Shown piece by piece: positions 14,052 through 21,466 of a DNA stretch of 21,466 bases. The translations under genes were made by a program, and so were the position numbers. The DNA lies in the NCBI GenBank assembly GCA_023445955.1, contig JAEXJH010000148.1:1-21466 (forward strand), read 5' to 3'. The notes beneath the pieces were generated by a model. The model saw nothing but the letters and a program-made list of their open reading frames with translations, was not told the origin of the DNA and ran no database searches. The first letter of the stretch is position 1; every line of letters starts with the position of its first letter. The stretch is from Pseudomonadota bacterium (GTDB lineage Bacteria; Pseudomonadota; Alphaproteobacteria; Caulobacterales; Caulobacteraceae).

Positions 14052-15569
14052 ATGTCTCTCGTACCCGCTCTCGACCTCGTTCTCCCCGGCCTTCCCGAGC
14101 CCACGATCAACGTGGCGCCGCACAACATGGAAGCCGAGCAAGCGCTGCTGGGCATCCTGCTGTACGACAACGCGGCCTACGAACGCCTGAGCGATAACCT
14201 GCAGGCGCGCTGCTTCTACGAGCCCTTCCACCAGCGCCTGTTCCAGTCGATCGAGACCCACGTCCGCAAGGGCCAACTGGCCGAACCGATTCTGCTGGCC
14301 GACGAGTTCAAGAAGGACCCGGCGTTCGAGGAGCTTGGCGGCTTGCGCTACCTGGCCGACCTGCTGGATCGCGCCCCGCCAGCGGCCAATGCCGGCGACT
14401 ACGCCCGGGTGATCTTCGACTTGTCCCTGCGCCGCGAGCTGATCCGCATCGGCGGCGACATCGCCACGGCCGCGCAAGGCTCCACCGACGAGAAGCGTAG
14501 CGCCCGCGACCAGATCGAGTCGGCCGAACAGAGCCTCTACAGCCTGGCCGAAAGCGGCGCGGCCTCGTCGGGCTTCGTGTCGTTCGGCGACGCCCTGCGC
14601 GGCGCGGTCGAGATGACCGCCGAGGCCTTCGCGCGCGACGGCGGCATGTCGGGCGTCGCCACCGACCTGATCGACCTCGACCAAAAGATCGGCGGCCTGC
14701 ACCCCTCCGACCTCGTGGTCCTGGCCGGTCGTCCGTCGATGGGCAAGACCGCGCTGGCGACCAACATCGCCTTCAACATCGCCAAGAAGTACGCCTACGA
14801 GATCCAACCCGACGGCAGCAAGAAGACCGTCCAGGGGGGCGTGGTTGCCTTCTACTCGCTGGAAATGAGCGCCGAACAGCTGGCCCTGCGTATGCTGGCC
14901 GACGCCTCCGGCGTGTCGGGCGACAAGCTCCGCAAGGGCGAGATCGACGCTTCCGAGTTCGGCCGGGTCCGCGACGCCGCCATGGAGCTGCAGGAAGCGC
15001 CGCTCTATATCGACGCCACCGGCGGTATCTCGATCGCCAAGCTGACCGCCCGCGCCCGCCGCCTGAAGCGCCAAGTGGGCCTGGACCTGGTCGTGGTCGA
15101 CTACCTGCAGCTGGTCACCGGCTCGGACCTGGGCGCCAACGCCAACCGCGTGCAGGAAGTCTCGCAGATCACCATGGGCCTGAAGGCTCTGGCCAAGGAG
15201 CTGGCCTGCCCGGTCATCGCGCTGTCGCAGCTCTCGCGTCAGGTCGAAGCCCGCGACGACAAGCGGCCTCAGCTCTCCGACCTTCGGGAATCGGGCTCGA
15301 TCGAGCAGGACGCCGATATGGTGTGGTTCGTGTACCGCGAGGCCTACTATGTGGGCCGCGCCGAGCCGCGCGAAGGCACGCCCGAACACCTGACCTGGCA
15401 GGAAGAAATGGACCGCCTACACGGCCTGGCCGAGGTGATCATCGCCAAGCAGCGTCACGGCCCCATCGGCACCGTGCGCCTGTCGTTCAACAGCGACACC
15501 ACCCGCTTCGGCAACCTGGCCAAGGACCACTACTTCGCCCAGGCGCGGAACATTCCGTCGGACGAGTAG
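14052..15569 (+). CDS. dnaB: Replicative DNA helicase DnaB
   Basis: DnaB is the hexameric 5'-3' helicase that unwinds the chromosome at the fork and recruits primase. The 505-residue protein has the N-terminal primase-interaction domain starting PHNMEAEQALLGILL (about 23-37) and a RecA-like C-terminal domain. Walker A is GRPSMGKT (226-233), Walker B is LVVVDYLQL (346-354), the H3-type segment is ALSQLSRQVE, and DLRESGSIEQDADM is at 410-423. A lysine-rich insertion of roughly 15-20 residues (about 246-262) follows Walker A. No intein interrupts it. ATG 14052 has no clear Shine-Dalgarno, so initiation could be leaderless or weak. It begins 164 bases after the receptor terminator and is followed by a REP-like inverted repeat. 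Confidence 0.96.
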   Translation: MSLVPALDLVLPGLPEPTINVAPHNMEAEQALLGILLYDNAAYERLSDNLQARCFYEPFHQRLFQSIETHVRKGQLAEPILLADEFKKDPAFEELGGLRYLADLLDRAPPAANAGDYARVIFDLSLRRELIRIGGDIATAAQGSTDEKRSARDQIESAEQSLYSLAESGAASSGFVSFGDALRGAVEMTAEAFARDGGMSGVATDLIDLDQKIGGLHPSDLVVLAGRPSMGKTALATNIAFNIAKKYAYEIQPDGSKKTVQGGVVAFYSLEMSAEQLALRMLADASGVSGDKLRKGEIDASEFGRVRDAAMELQEAPLYIDATGGISIAKLTARARRLKRQVGLDLVVVDYLQLVTGSDLGANANRVQEVSQITMGLKALAKELACPVIALSQLSRQVEARDDKRPQLSDLRESGSIEQDADMVWFVYREAYYVGRAEPREGTPEHLTWQEEMDRLHGLAEVIIAKQRHGPIGTVRLSFNSDTTRFGNLAKDHYFAQARNIPSDE

Positions 15570-15576
15570 CGAAACA

Positions 15577-15706
15577 CCGCTCTCCCCGCAGAAAGCCGGG
15601 CCCCAGATCGAACCCACTGGCGCGTCGGAAGCTGGTCGAACGGAAGGCGAGACCTCCCAAACCGCTCTGGATGTATCTGGACCCCGGCTTTCGCCGGGGA
15701 GAGCGG
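15577..15706. repeat. REP-like inverted-repeat doublet between dnaB and marC
   Basis: Two 32-base arms (15577-15608 and 15675-15706) are inverted copies that match at about 28 positions, separated by 66 bases. The right arm contains a perfect hairpin, CCCCGGC (15682-15688) with GCCGGGG (15693-15699), loop TTTC; the left arm holds a degenerate copy. Translated shadow frames give SPRRKPGSR and DPGFRRGER, peptides I recognise from dispersed palindromic repeats in Caulobacterales and Sphingomonadales. The pair resembles a BIME-type element of two oppositely oriented REP units. It fills most of the 215-base gap and might also serve as a 3' end for dnaB. Confidence 0.7.
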
Positions 15707-15784
15707 GTTTTGGGCGTGATGGTTTGACTAAGGACGCCTCCCCAAGCCACGGTCGCCTTCCCGCCGCGCCAGCCGACGAGTCAC

Positions 15785-16471
15785 ATGGACTTCAGCCCTC
15801 TGCCCACTTCCAGCCTGGTCGGCGCCTTCCTGCTGGCGTTTCCGGCGCTGTTTTCGATCGTCAATCCGGTCGGGGCGTCGCTGATCTTCGACCAGGCCAT
15901 GGGCGGCCGCTCGCGGCCCGAACGGCTGAAGCTGGCCCGCACCATCGCCTTCTACGCCTTCCTGGTGCTGCTGGGCTCGCTGCTGCTGGGCGGTTATATC
16001 CTCAACTTCTTCGGGGTCAGCCTGGGCGCCCTGCGGGTGGCCGGCGGCCTGGTGGTGGCGATCCGCGCCTGGGGCCTGCTGATGGACCCGCAGGAGCACG
16101 AGGACCGCAAGACCAGCCAGACCGAGCCGGCCCAGAGCCACGAGGACGTGGCCTTCTTCCCGCTGACCATGCCGTTCACCACCGGTCCCGGCTCGATCTC
16201 GGTGGCCATCGCCCTGGCGTCGCAACGTCCCACCGAAGGAGCCAAGGTCGCGCCCTTCTTCATCGGCGCGGGACTGGCCGCGGCGCTGGTGGCGATCCTG
16301 GTCTGGCTGCTTTACAGCGCCTCGGGCCGGGTCATGCGCCTGCTGGGCCAAGGCGGCGCTCGGGTCCTGTCGCGGCTGGTGGCGTTCCTGCTGCTGTGCA
16401 TCGGCGTCCAGATCATCGCCTCGGGCGCGGAGAACCTGGTGGCGCGGTTCCTGGCCGTCCATCACGGTTGA
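15785..16471 (+). CDS. MarC-family integral membrane protein
   Basis: The 228-residue hydrophobic protein belongs to the MarC/UPF0056 family, whose transport role is unproven; the early link to multiple antibiotic resistance was not upheld. About six membrane segments are visible, near residues 10-30, 52-73, 80-100, 128-147, 157-178 and 196-216. Family landmarks are IVNPVG at 25-30 and [16 protein letters not shown] at 123-138, both typical MarC motifs. A polar loop of about 20 residues rich in Glu, Gln and Lys (102-121) separates the two halves. The ATG has only a weak purine-rich stretch (GACGAG) upstream. It lies between dnaB and alr; alr follows after 31 bases and may be co-transcribed. 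Confidence 0.88.
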   Translation: MDFSPLPTSSLVGAFLLAFPALFSIVNPVGASLIFDQAMGGRSRPERLKLARTIAFYAFLVLLGSLLLGGYILNFFGVSLGALRVAGGLVVAIRAWGLLMDPQEHEDRKTSQTEPAQSHEDVAFFPLTMPFTTGPGSISVAIALASQRPTEGAKVAPFFIGAGLAAALVAILVWLLYSASGRVMRLLGQGGARVLSRLVAFLLLCIGVQIIASGAENLVARFLAVHHG

Positions 16472-16502
16472 ACCAGGCGACCGCCTCGGCTACGCCCCAC
16501 CC

Positions 16503-17594
16503 GTGACCACCGACACCCGCATCACCATCGACCTCGACGCCCTGGCGGCCAACTACGCGGCCCTGCGCGCGCGAGCCGGCGGGGCGGAGCTGGCGCCGGC
16601 GGCCAAGGCCGATGGCTACGGCCTGGGCGCGGCGCAGGTCGCCGACCGCCTGTGGTCCGAGGGCGCGCGCAGCTTCTACGTCGCGCGCTTGGCCGAAGGC
16701 GTGGCCCTGCGGGAGGCCCTGGGCGACCGCGACGCCACCATCCATGTGCTGGACGGCGCGACGCCCGGCTCGGGCGACACGCTGGAAGGCGCGCGGCTGA
16801 TCCCCGTGCTCAACAGCCTGCCCCAGGTCGAGGCCTGGAACGCCCAGGCGCGCGCGGGCCGACTGAAGGCCGCGCTGCACATCGACACCGGCATGAACCG
16901 CCTGGGCCTGCGTCCCGAGGAGCTGAAGGTGTTGGTCGCCGCCTTCGACCGCCTCAAGCGCCTCGATATCGACCTCGTCATCAGCCACCTGGCCTGCGCG
17001 GACGAGCCTGCCCATCCGCTGAACGCCACCCAGCTGGAACGCTTCCAGGGCGCCATCGCCCTGCTGCCGAACGCGCGCCGCAGCCTGGCCAATTCGGCGG
17101 GGATCTTCCTGGGCGAGGCCTTCCGCTTCGATCAGGCCCGTCCGGGAGTCAGCCTGTACGGCGGCGGACCCGAGGGCCGGCCGCATCCGGAAATCCGCGC
17201 TGTCGCCACGGTCGAGGCGCCCATCCTGCAAGTCCGCGTCGTGCCGCGCGGCGAGAGCATCGGCTACGGCGCAGGCTGGACGGCGACCGAGACCACCCGC
17301 GTGGCCATCATCGCGGCCGGCTATGCCGACGGCGTCCCGCGCGCAGCCTATCCGCGCGGCGCGGTCTGGTTCGACGGCGCGCTGCGGCCGATGCTGGGCC
17401 GCGTCTCCATGGACCTGATCGCCGTCGACATCACCGACTGCGACGCCGCCCGCCCTGGCGCGATGGTCGAGCTGTTCGGTCCGAACCTCTCGGTCGACGA
17501 CGCTGCAGAGGCCGCTGGCACCTCGGCCTATGAGCGGCTGACGCGATTGACGCTCCGCGCGACGCGCCGCTATGTCGGGCTGAAGAACACGTAG
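16503..17594 (+). CDS. alr: Alanine racemase
   Basis: Alr interconverts L- and D-alanine using PLP, supplying D-Ala for peptidoglycan. The 363-residue fold-type III enzyme has the PLP lysine K35 in [10 protein letters not shown], the substrate-side segment [10 protein letters not shown] (126-135, with R133), RPGVSLYGG (213-221) and the second catalytic base Y255 in [15 protein letters not shown] is at 299-305. The start is a GTG at 16503 with no strong Shine-Dalgarno; the conserved [12 protein letters not shown] begins at residue 7, so little room remains for another choice. Close association of dnaB and alr is also found in E. coli; here a MarC gene lies between them. Racemases acting on other amino acids cannot be excluded by motif alone, but the context favours alanine. 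Confidence 0.93.
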   Translation: MTTDTRITIDLDALAANYAALRARAGGAELAPAAKADGYGLGAAQVADRLWSEGARSFYVARLAEGVALREALGDRDATIHVLDGATPGSGDTLEGARLIPVLNSLPQVEAWNAQARAGRLKAALHIDTGMNRLGLRPEELKVLVAAFDRLKRLDIDLVISHLACADEPAHPLNATQLERFQGAIALLPNARRSLANSAGIFLGEAFRFDQARPGVSLYGGGPEGRPHPEIRAVATVEAPILQVRVVPRGESIGYGAGWTATETTRVAIIAAGYADGVPRAAYPRGAVWFDGALRPMLGRVSMDLIAVDITDCDAARPGAMVELFGPNLSVDDAAEAAGTSAYERLTRLTLRATRRYVGLKNT

Positions 17595-17633
17595 GCGACA
17601 GCCTGCGATAGAGTTACGCCCGGGGGCGCTTCG

Positions 17634-19811
17634 ATGTCGGAACTGTACGAGGAAGCCAAGCGCGCGCTGCTGACCGCCGCGCGCCAGGAAACCGGTTGGC
17701 GCTGGGTCGCCCTGGCCGTCGTGGTCGCCGCCATCGGCCTGTTCCATCACCTGATCGGTTTCAAGCTGGTCGGCGCCCATGCCGACTTCTGGCGCGCGCC
17801 GCACAACGACATGGCCACCATGTTGGCCGGCCAGGAGGCGGTGTTCCGCCACGCCTGGCGTTTCCCGCTGGTCGCCACCGACCGCCTGCTGTCCCCCACC
17901 CTGCTTTCGACCATCTATACCGACAGCATCCCGTGGCTGACCGTGGTGCTGAAGGCCACGGGCCTTTGGCATGCGTTGAACGGCCTGGGCCTGTTCTTCC
18001 TGATCTCCTATGCCCTGCAGCCGCTGGCGATGATCACCCTGCTGCGAGCCCTGGACGTGCGCCAGGTCGTGCTGCACGCCATGGGCGCCCTGCTGGCCCT
18101 GCTGATGCCGGCCTTCCTGATGCGGCATGGCCACGTGGCCTTGAGCGGCCATTGGCTGGTGATCTTCGCTCTGGCCGCCGCGGTCGACAGCATCCGCAAC
18201 GGCCTGACCCTGCGCCGCGCCGGCGTGTTCGCGGGCCTGGCCGTGCTGGCCATGGGCGTCCACGCCTACCACCTGCCACCGGTCGGCTTCTGCTTCGCCG
18301 CCGCCATGGCCGCCGAGATCGCCCAGAAGCGCCCGCAGGCCTGGCTCAACTGCGCCAAGGCCAGCGCCATGGTGCTAGTCGGCATGGCCCTGACCGCCGT
18401 CCTGCTGGGCTACGGCATCGGCCAGGGCGCCGACGGCGGCAAGAGCGGGACCATCGGCTACTACTCGATGAACATCCTGGGTCCGATCCTGCCGCAAGGC
18501 TCGGCCCTGTTCGGCCAGACCTTCGAGGGCGGCTGGTTCAAGCAGACCCTGGATCCCAATGGCGGCCAGTGGTTCGAGGGCTACAACTATCTGGGCGCGG
18601 GCGTGATCTTCACGATCGCCGCCGGGATCTTCCTGTCGGTCCGCCACGGCTGGCTGCCGACGCCCGTGCGTGCATGGAGCTGCCGCTGGCTGCCGCTGAC
18701 GATCGCCATGGTCGCTCTGACCCTGTGGGCCATCGGCCCTAACCCCTACCTGGCCCAGCGCCTGCTGTTCACCGGCCCCAAGCTGTCGGGCGTCTTCGAG
18801 TGGCTGACCCTGTTCCGCGCCCACGGTCGCCTGTTCTGGGCGCCGGCCTACCTGCTGACCGCCGTGTCGATCGTGCAGATCGCCCGTTACGCCCGGCCGA
18901 TCACCCTGCTGGCCATAGCCGCCCTGGCCGTCGGCCTGCAGTGGGGCGACAGCCACGAGATGCGCGCCGGCGTGCGCCACACCTTCAGCGAAGGCGCGCC
19001 GTCGTATCACCCGGTCGACCTCGAGAAGGCGACCGTGCTGCATAACCGCCCCTGGGTGTTCGCGCCGATCTATTTCTGCGCCAACAACGCCGTCGACCAG
19101 ATGGAGATCTCCCAGCTGACCCTGGCGGCCGTCCGCATGGGCGGCTCGTCGAACGGCGCCTCGACCGCGCGCGGCCAGGGCGGCGACTGCAAGACGCCGC
19201 AGGACGCCTTCAAGGTCGCCGCGCCCGGTGACAACCGCATCACCGTGGTCATGGAGGAGAGCGCTGGCGCCGACTACGGCCGCTTCACCCAGCGCACCGA
19301 CTGCCACCGCTTCCTGCGCGGCCTGATCTGCGGCAATGGCCTGGACAAGGTCCCGGGCCTGACCGAGATCGCGCCCTATGTCCCCAACGGCAGCCGCGTG
19401 CTGACCCAGGTGAACTTCGACCAGGGCGTCAGCCCGCCGGAACTGATCTCGGGCTGGTCCGGCGCCGATCCCAAGGGAATCTGGTCGAACGGTCCGCGTT
19501 CGGTGATGACCATCAACGTTCCGAACGTCACGCCCGGCGCGCCGCTGATCGTCGAGCTGCACGCCATGAGCTTCAATAAGCCGCCCGAGGTAATGCAGAA
19601 GATCGAGGTCTTCGTGAAGGGCCGCAAGCTGGTGACCTGGAACGTCGAGAAGGCCAACTGGCGCCCCTACCGCGTCAGCGTCCCGGCCGATCTGGTCAAG
19701 CCGGGCGAGCCGCTGACCCTGGAGTACACGATCGGCGCTCCGATGCCCTCGACGCCCGAAGACCCGCGCAACATCGGGCTGGGCATCGAGAAGGTGATCA
19801 TCAGCCAGTAG
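17634..19811 (+). CDS. Large polytopic membrane protein, DUF6311/GT-C-like, with C-terminal soluble domain
   Basis: No assigned function is known to me. The 725-residue protein has about ten to twelve membrane segments between residues 23 and 436, then a soluble region (about 440-725). The first large loop has PHNDM (56-60) and YTDSIPW (95-101), the pattern I associate with DUF6311 proteins, which resemble GT-C glycosyltransferases; D59 could play the acidic role of such enzymes. HGRLFW (397-402) and GYNYLGAG (316-323) are further family-like motifs. The last part, from about residue 590, looks like a beta sandwich opening with GWSGADPKGIWSNG (607-620). If it is a GT-C enzyme it would transfer lipid-linked sugars outside the cytoplasmic membrane; this is inference. 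It starts 39 bases after alr and overlaps the convergent lipoprotein gene by 11 bases. Confidence 0.8.
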   Translation: MSELYEEAKRALLTAARQETGWRWVALAVVVAAIGLFHHLIGFKLVGAHADFWRAPHNDMATMLAGQEAVFRHAWRFPLVATDRLLSPTLLSTIYTDSIPWLTVVLKATGLWHALNGLGLFFLISYALQPLAMITLLRALDVRQVVLHAMGALLALLMPAFLMRHGHVALSGHWLVIFALAAAVDSIRNGLTLRRAGVFAGLAVLAMGVHAYHLPPVGFCFAAAMAAEIAQKRPQAWLNCAKASAMVLVGMALTAVLLGYGIGQGADGGKSGTIGYYSMNILGPILPQGSALFGQTFEGGWFKQTLDPNGGQWFEGYNYLGAGVIFTIAAGIFLSVRHGWLPTPVRAWSCRWLPLTIAMVALTLWAIGPNPYLAQRLLFTGPKLSGVFEWLTLFRAHGRLFWAPAYLLTAVSIVQIARYARPITLLAIAALAVGLQWGDSHEMRAGVRHTFSEGAPSYHPVDLEKATVLHNRPWVFAPIYFCANNAVDQMEISQLTLAAVRMGGSSNGASTARGQGGDCKTPQDAFKVAAPGDNRITVVMEESAGADYGRFTQRTDCHRFLRGLICGNGLDKVPGLTEIAPYVPNGSRVLTQVNFDQGVSPPELISGWSGADPKGIWSNGPRSVMTINVPNVTPGAPLIVELHAMSFNKPPEVMQKIEVFVKGRKLVTWNVEKANWRPYRVSVPADLVKPGEPLTLEYTIGAPMPSTPEDPRNIGLGIEKVIISQ

Positions 19812-20418
19812 GCGCGAGGGCTCTCAGGCGGGCGGCGTTGACGGTCTCGACAGCGGCTTTCAACACCGCTGCGCTGCCAGCCGCGCCCTCGGCGGCGATG
19901 CTGTAGCGATCGGCGGCGACCACGGCGTAGCGGCCGGATTTGACAGTCTCGTCCCACTGTTCGGTGACGGTGCGGCCGCCGGCCGTGGTCACGCTCTCAT
20001 AGCCCGTAGCCGTGCGGCGCGTGGTCTGAGCGCCGCGCGCATCGTCGCTGGCCCCGACCGAGCCGATCGCGCCCAGGTCGACGATCTGCAGGGTGAAGGT
20101 CTCGCCGCCCTTTATGTAACGCGCGCTGACCGTGGTCATGCCGGGCTCGGTCCCGGCCTGGCTCTTCACCTCGGAGCGAGCAAAGCCGCCCACCGTCGCG
20201 GGCAGCAGGGCCGGCAGGCTGGTCGCCAGCAGCGGACGCGCGCCCTTGGTCGCCGCGACTTCGGCCTTGGCGGATTCCTTTTGCAGCTGACCGACGGTCA
20301 CCTCGCCGCCGTTGACCTCGACCTTGGCGGAGGCGTCCGGGTCCTTGGGCGCGGACCGACCGCAGGCCGCCAGGGCCACCGTCGCCAGGATCGCCGCGCA
20401 CCAGATCGTCTTCCGCAT
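19801..20418 (-). CDS. Putative lipoprotein of unknown function
   Basis: The 205-residue product has a lipoprotein signal peptide: MRKT, a hydrophobic stretch and the lipobox LAAC with Cys19. Residue +2 is Gly, giving no obvious inner-membrane retention signal, so an outer-membrane periplasmic-face location is likely. The mature part is small, Ala/Thr/Val-rich and probably beta-rich, with segments such as FTLQIVDLGA and TEQWDETVKSGRYAVVAADRYSI; I do not recognise the family. ATG 20416-20418 has a strong GAGGAG 7-8 bases upstream, which supports a real gene. It is convergent with the large membrane protein (11-base overlap) and divergent from radA. Confidence 0.8.
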   Translation of the reverse strand: MRKTIWCAAILATVALAACGRSAPKDPDASAKVEVNGGEVTVGQLQKESAKAEVAATKGARPLLATSLPALLPATVGGFARSEVKSQAGTEPGMTTVSARYIKGGETFTLQIVDLGAIGSVGASDDARGAQTTRRTATGYESVTTAGGRTVTEQWDETVKSGRYAVVAADRYSIAAEGAAGSAAVLKAAVETVNAARLRALAPTG

Positions 20419-20431
20419 CGTCTTGCTCCTC

Positions 20432-20446
20432 GAACACGATCCAAAC
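20432..20446. promoter_or_regulatory. Near-match to the alphaproteobacterial LexA box
   Basis: GAAC at 20432-20435, seven bases, then AAAC at 20443-20446 differs by one base from the direct-repeat LexA site of Alphaproteobacteria (GTTC-N7-GTTC, read here on the minus strand). It lies between the divergent lipoprotein gene and radA. A single-mismatch hit in a region this size can easily arise by chance, so this is only a candidate. Confidence 0.15.
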
Positions 20447-20534
20447 GCATCGGCCCACAGCTTGGCTGCGTCCGGCTTTGGCGCAGCGCCGCCGCTACCT
20501 GTAGTCTCCCATCATCCGAGAATCAGGAGACCCC

Positions 20535-21466
20535 ATGGCCCGCGACGGCGCCGTCTACGCCTGCCAGTCCTGCGGCGCGGTCCAGACCAAGTGGTCCGGA
20601 CAATGCCCTGCCTGCCAGAGCTGGAACACCCTGGCCGAAGAGGTTGGGGCAAGGCCTCCTGGCGCTCTGTCGTCGACCAAAGCCACCCGCGTCCGCGGCC
20701 TGCAGTTCACGGGCCTGGAAAGCGACACCGCCCCGCCCCCGCGAATCCTGACCGGCGTCGACGAGTTCGACCGCGTCTGTGGCGGCGGCGTGGTGCCGGG
20801 CTCGGCCATCCTGATCAGCGGCGACCCGGGCGTGGGCAAATCCACCCTGCTGCTGCAGGTCTGCGCCAGCGCCGCCCTGCGTGACGTCTCCTGCGCCTAT
20901 ATCTCGGGCGAAGAGGCCGTGGAGCAGATCCGCGGCCGCGCCGAGCGCATGGGCCTGGCCAAGGCCAATGTCAGCCTGGCCGCCGAAAGCTCGCTGCGCG
21001 ATATCCTGGACGGGCTCAAGCGCGACAACTTCGACCTGGTGGTCATCGACTCGATCCAGACCATGTGGAGCGACGCCCACGAGGCCGGCCCCGGCACCGT
21101 CACCCAGGTCCGCGCCTGCGCCACCGAGCTGGTGCGCCTGGCCAAGAAGAAGGGCGTGGCCATCCTGCTGGTCGGCCACGTCACCAAGGACGGCCAGATC
21201 GCCGGCCCACGCGTTGTCGAGCACCTGGTCGACGCCGTGCTCAGCTTCGAAGGCGAGCGCGGCTATCCGTTCCGCATCCTGCGCGGGGCCAAGAACCGTT
21301 TTGGGGCCACCGACGAGATCGGCGTCTTCGAGATGGGCGACATCGGCCTGCGCGAGGTCAAGAACCCCTCGGCCCTGTTCCTGAACGAAGGCGGCGAGCG
21401 CGCGGCGGGCGCGGCAGTGTTCGCCGGCATCGAGGGCAGCCGGCCCGTCCTGGTAGAGTTCCAGGC
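20535..21466 (+). CDS. radA: DNA repair protein RadA, 5' portion cut by the window end
   Basis: RadA (Sms) is a RecA-like hexameric helicase that assists branch migration in recombination. The visible 310 codons include the N-terminal zinc finger (C10, C13, C24, C27), Walker A GDPGVGKST at 96-104, Walker B LVVID at 168-172 and the RadA-specific KNRFG motif at 253-257. The ATG has AGGAGA 4-9 bases ahead. The reading frame is open to the last base; the remaining Lon-like C-terminal domain (family length about 450-460 residues) lies outside the window. It diverges from the lipoprotein gene across 116 bases, where no clear housekeeping promoter was found. Confidence 0.96.
   Translation, partial: MARDGAVYACQSCGAVQTKWSGQCPACQSWNTLAEEVGARPPGALSSTKATRVRGLQFTGLESDTAPPPRILTGVDEFDRVCGGGVVPGSAILISGDPGVGKSTLLLQVCASAALRDVSCAYISGEEAVEQIRGRAERMGLAKANVSLAAESSLRDILDGLKRDNFDLVVIDSIQTMWSDAHEAGPGTVTQVRACATELVRLAKKKGVAILLVGHVTKDGQIAGPRVVEHLVDAVLSFEGERGYPFRILRGAKNRFGATDEIGVFEMGDIGLREVKNPSALFLNEGGERAAGAAVFAGIEGSRPVLVEFQ

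Noticed and set aside
14034..15389. 451-codon antisense frame opposite dnaB
   Set aside because: DnaB motifs on the plus strand are complete; the antisense product has no family-like motif.
14052..15569. Intein in DnaB
   Set aside because: DnaB is a frequent intein host, but length (505 aa) and continuous motifs show no intein; the extra residues after Walker A are a short lysine-rich loop.
15487..15750. Small minus-strand ORF containing SPRRKPGSR
   Set aside because: The peptide is the translation of a palindromic intergenic repeat and part of the dnaB 3' end, not a gene.
16413..18272. 619-codon antisense frame across alr and the membrane protein gene
   Set aside because: It spans two well-supported genes and a gap, has Gln/His/Gly/Arg-rich composition and no recognisable domain.
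18375..19562. 395-codon antisense frame opposite the DUF6311-like gene
   Set aside because: Biased composition and no start-site signal; the plus strand shows clear membrane segments and motifs.
1..21466. Phage defence, toxin-antitoxin, CRISPR, retron or biosynthetic cluster
   Set aside because: No direct-repeat array, reverse transcriptase, nuclease-antitoxin pair or assembly-line enzyme is visible; the fab genes are primary metabolism.

Overview
The window is GC-rich chromosomal DNA. Gene order, protein character and repeats all point to an alphaproteobacterium, most likely Caulobacter or a close relative. The main clues are the fabD-fabG-acpP-fabF-mltG-yicC-gmk cluster diverging from rpsF-rpsR-rplI, then dnaB, alr and radA; the large TonB receptor; and palindromic intergenic repeats whose shadow peptide reads SPRRKPG. 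The organism call is inference. I see no phage, insertion sequence, CRISPR array, tRNA or rRNA.

Layout. (1) 48-6228, minus strand: a fatty-acid-synthesis and envelope cluster transcribed fabD > fabG > acpP, then an intrinsic terminator, then fabF > mltG > yicC > gmk. The last four genes overlap or nearly touch, with GTG starts on the last three. (2) 6396-9647: four accessory genes encoding an exported peroxiredoxin, a membrane-embedded AraC-type regulator, a sterol-desaturase-superfamily hydroxylase and a convergent secreted protein of unknown function. They lie between two blocks that are often neighbours in other Alphaproteobacteria. (3) 9750-11255: the rpsF-rpsR-rplI ribosomal-protein operon, with a candidate promoter, a foldable leader and a strong terminator. 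(4) 11391-13883: a TonB-dependent receptor with its own strong terminator. (5) 14052-17594: dnaB, a REP-like inverted repeat, a MarC-family membrane protein and alr. (6) 17634-20418: a large polytopic membrane protein resembling GT-C/DUF6311 proteins, convergent with a small lipoprotein. (7) 20535 to the end: the first 310 codons of radA.

The core genes supply malonyl-ACP and acyl-chain elongation (FabD, FabG, AcpP, FabF), peptidoglycan chain termination (MltG), D-alanine (Alr), guanine nucleotides (Gmk), ribosome assembly and replication/repair (DnaB, RadA). This is mostly an ordinary housekeeping region. I found no convincing undescribed multi-gene system. The points most worth following up are the accessory cassette with its seven-helix AraC regulator, the rpsF leader, the dnaB-proximal palindrome, the REP-like doublet and the DUF6311-like protein. 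No gene-free stretch exceeds 300 bases.
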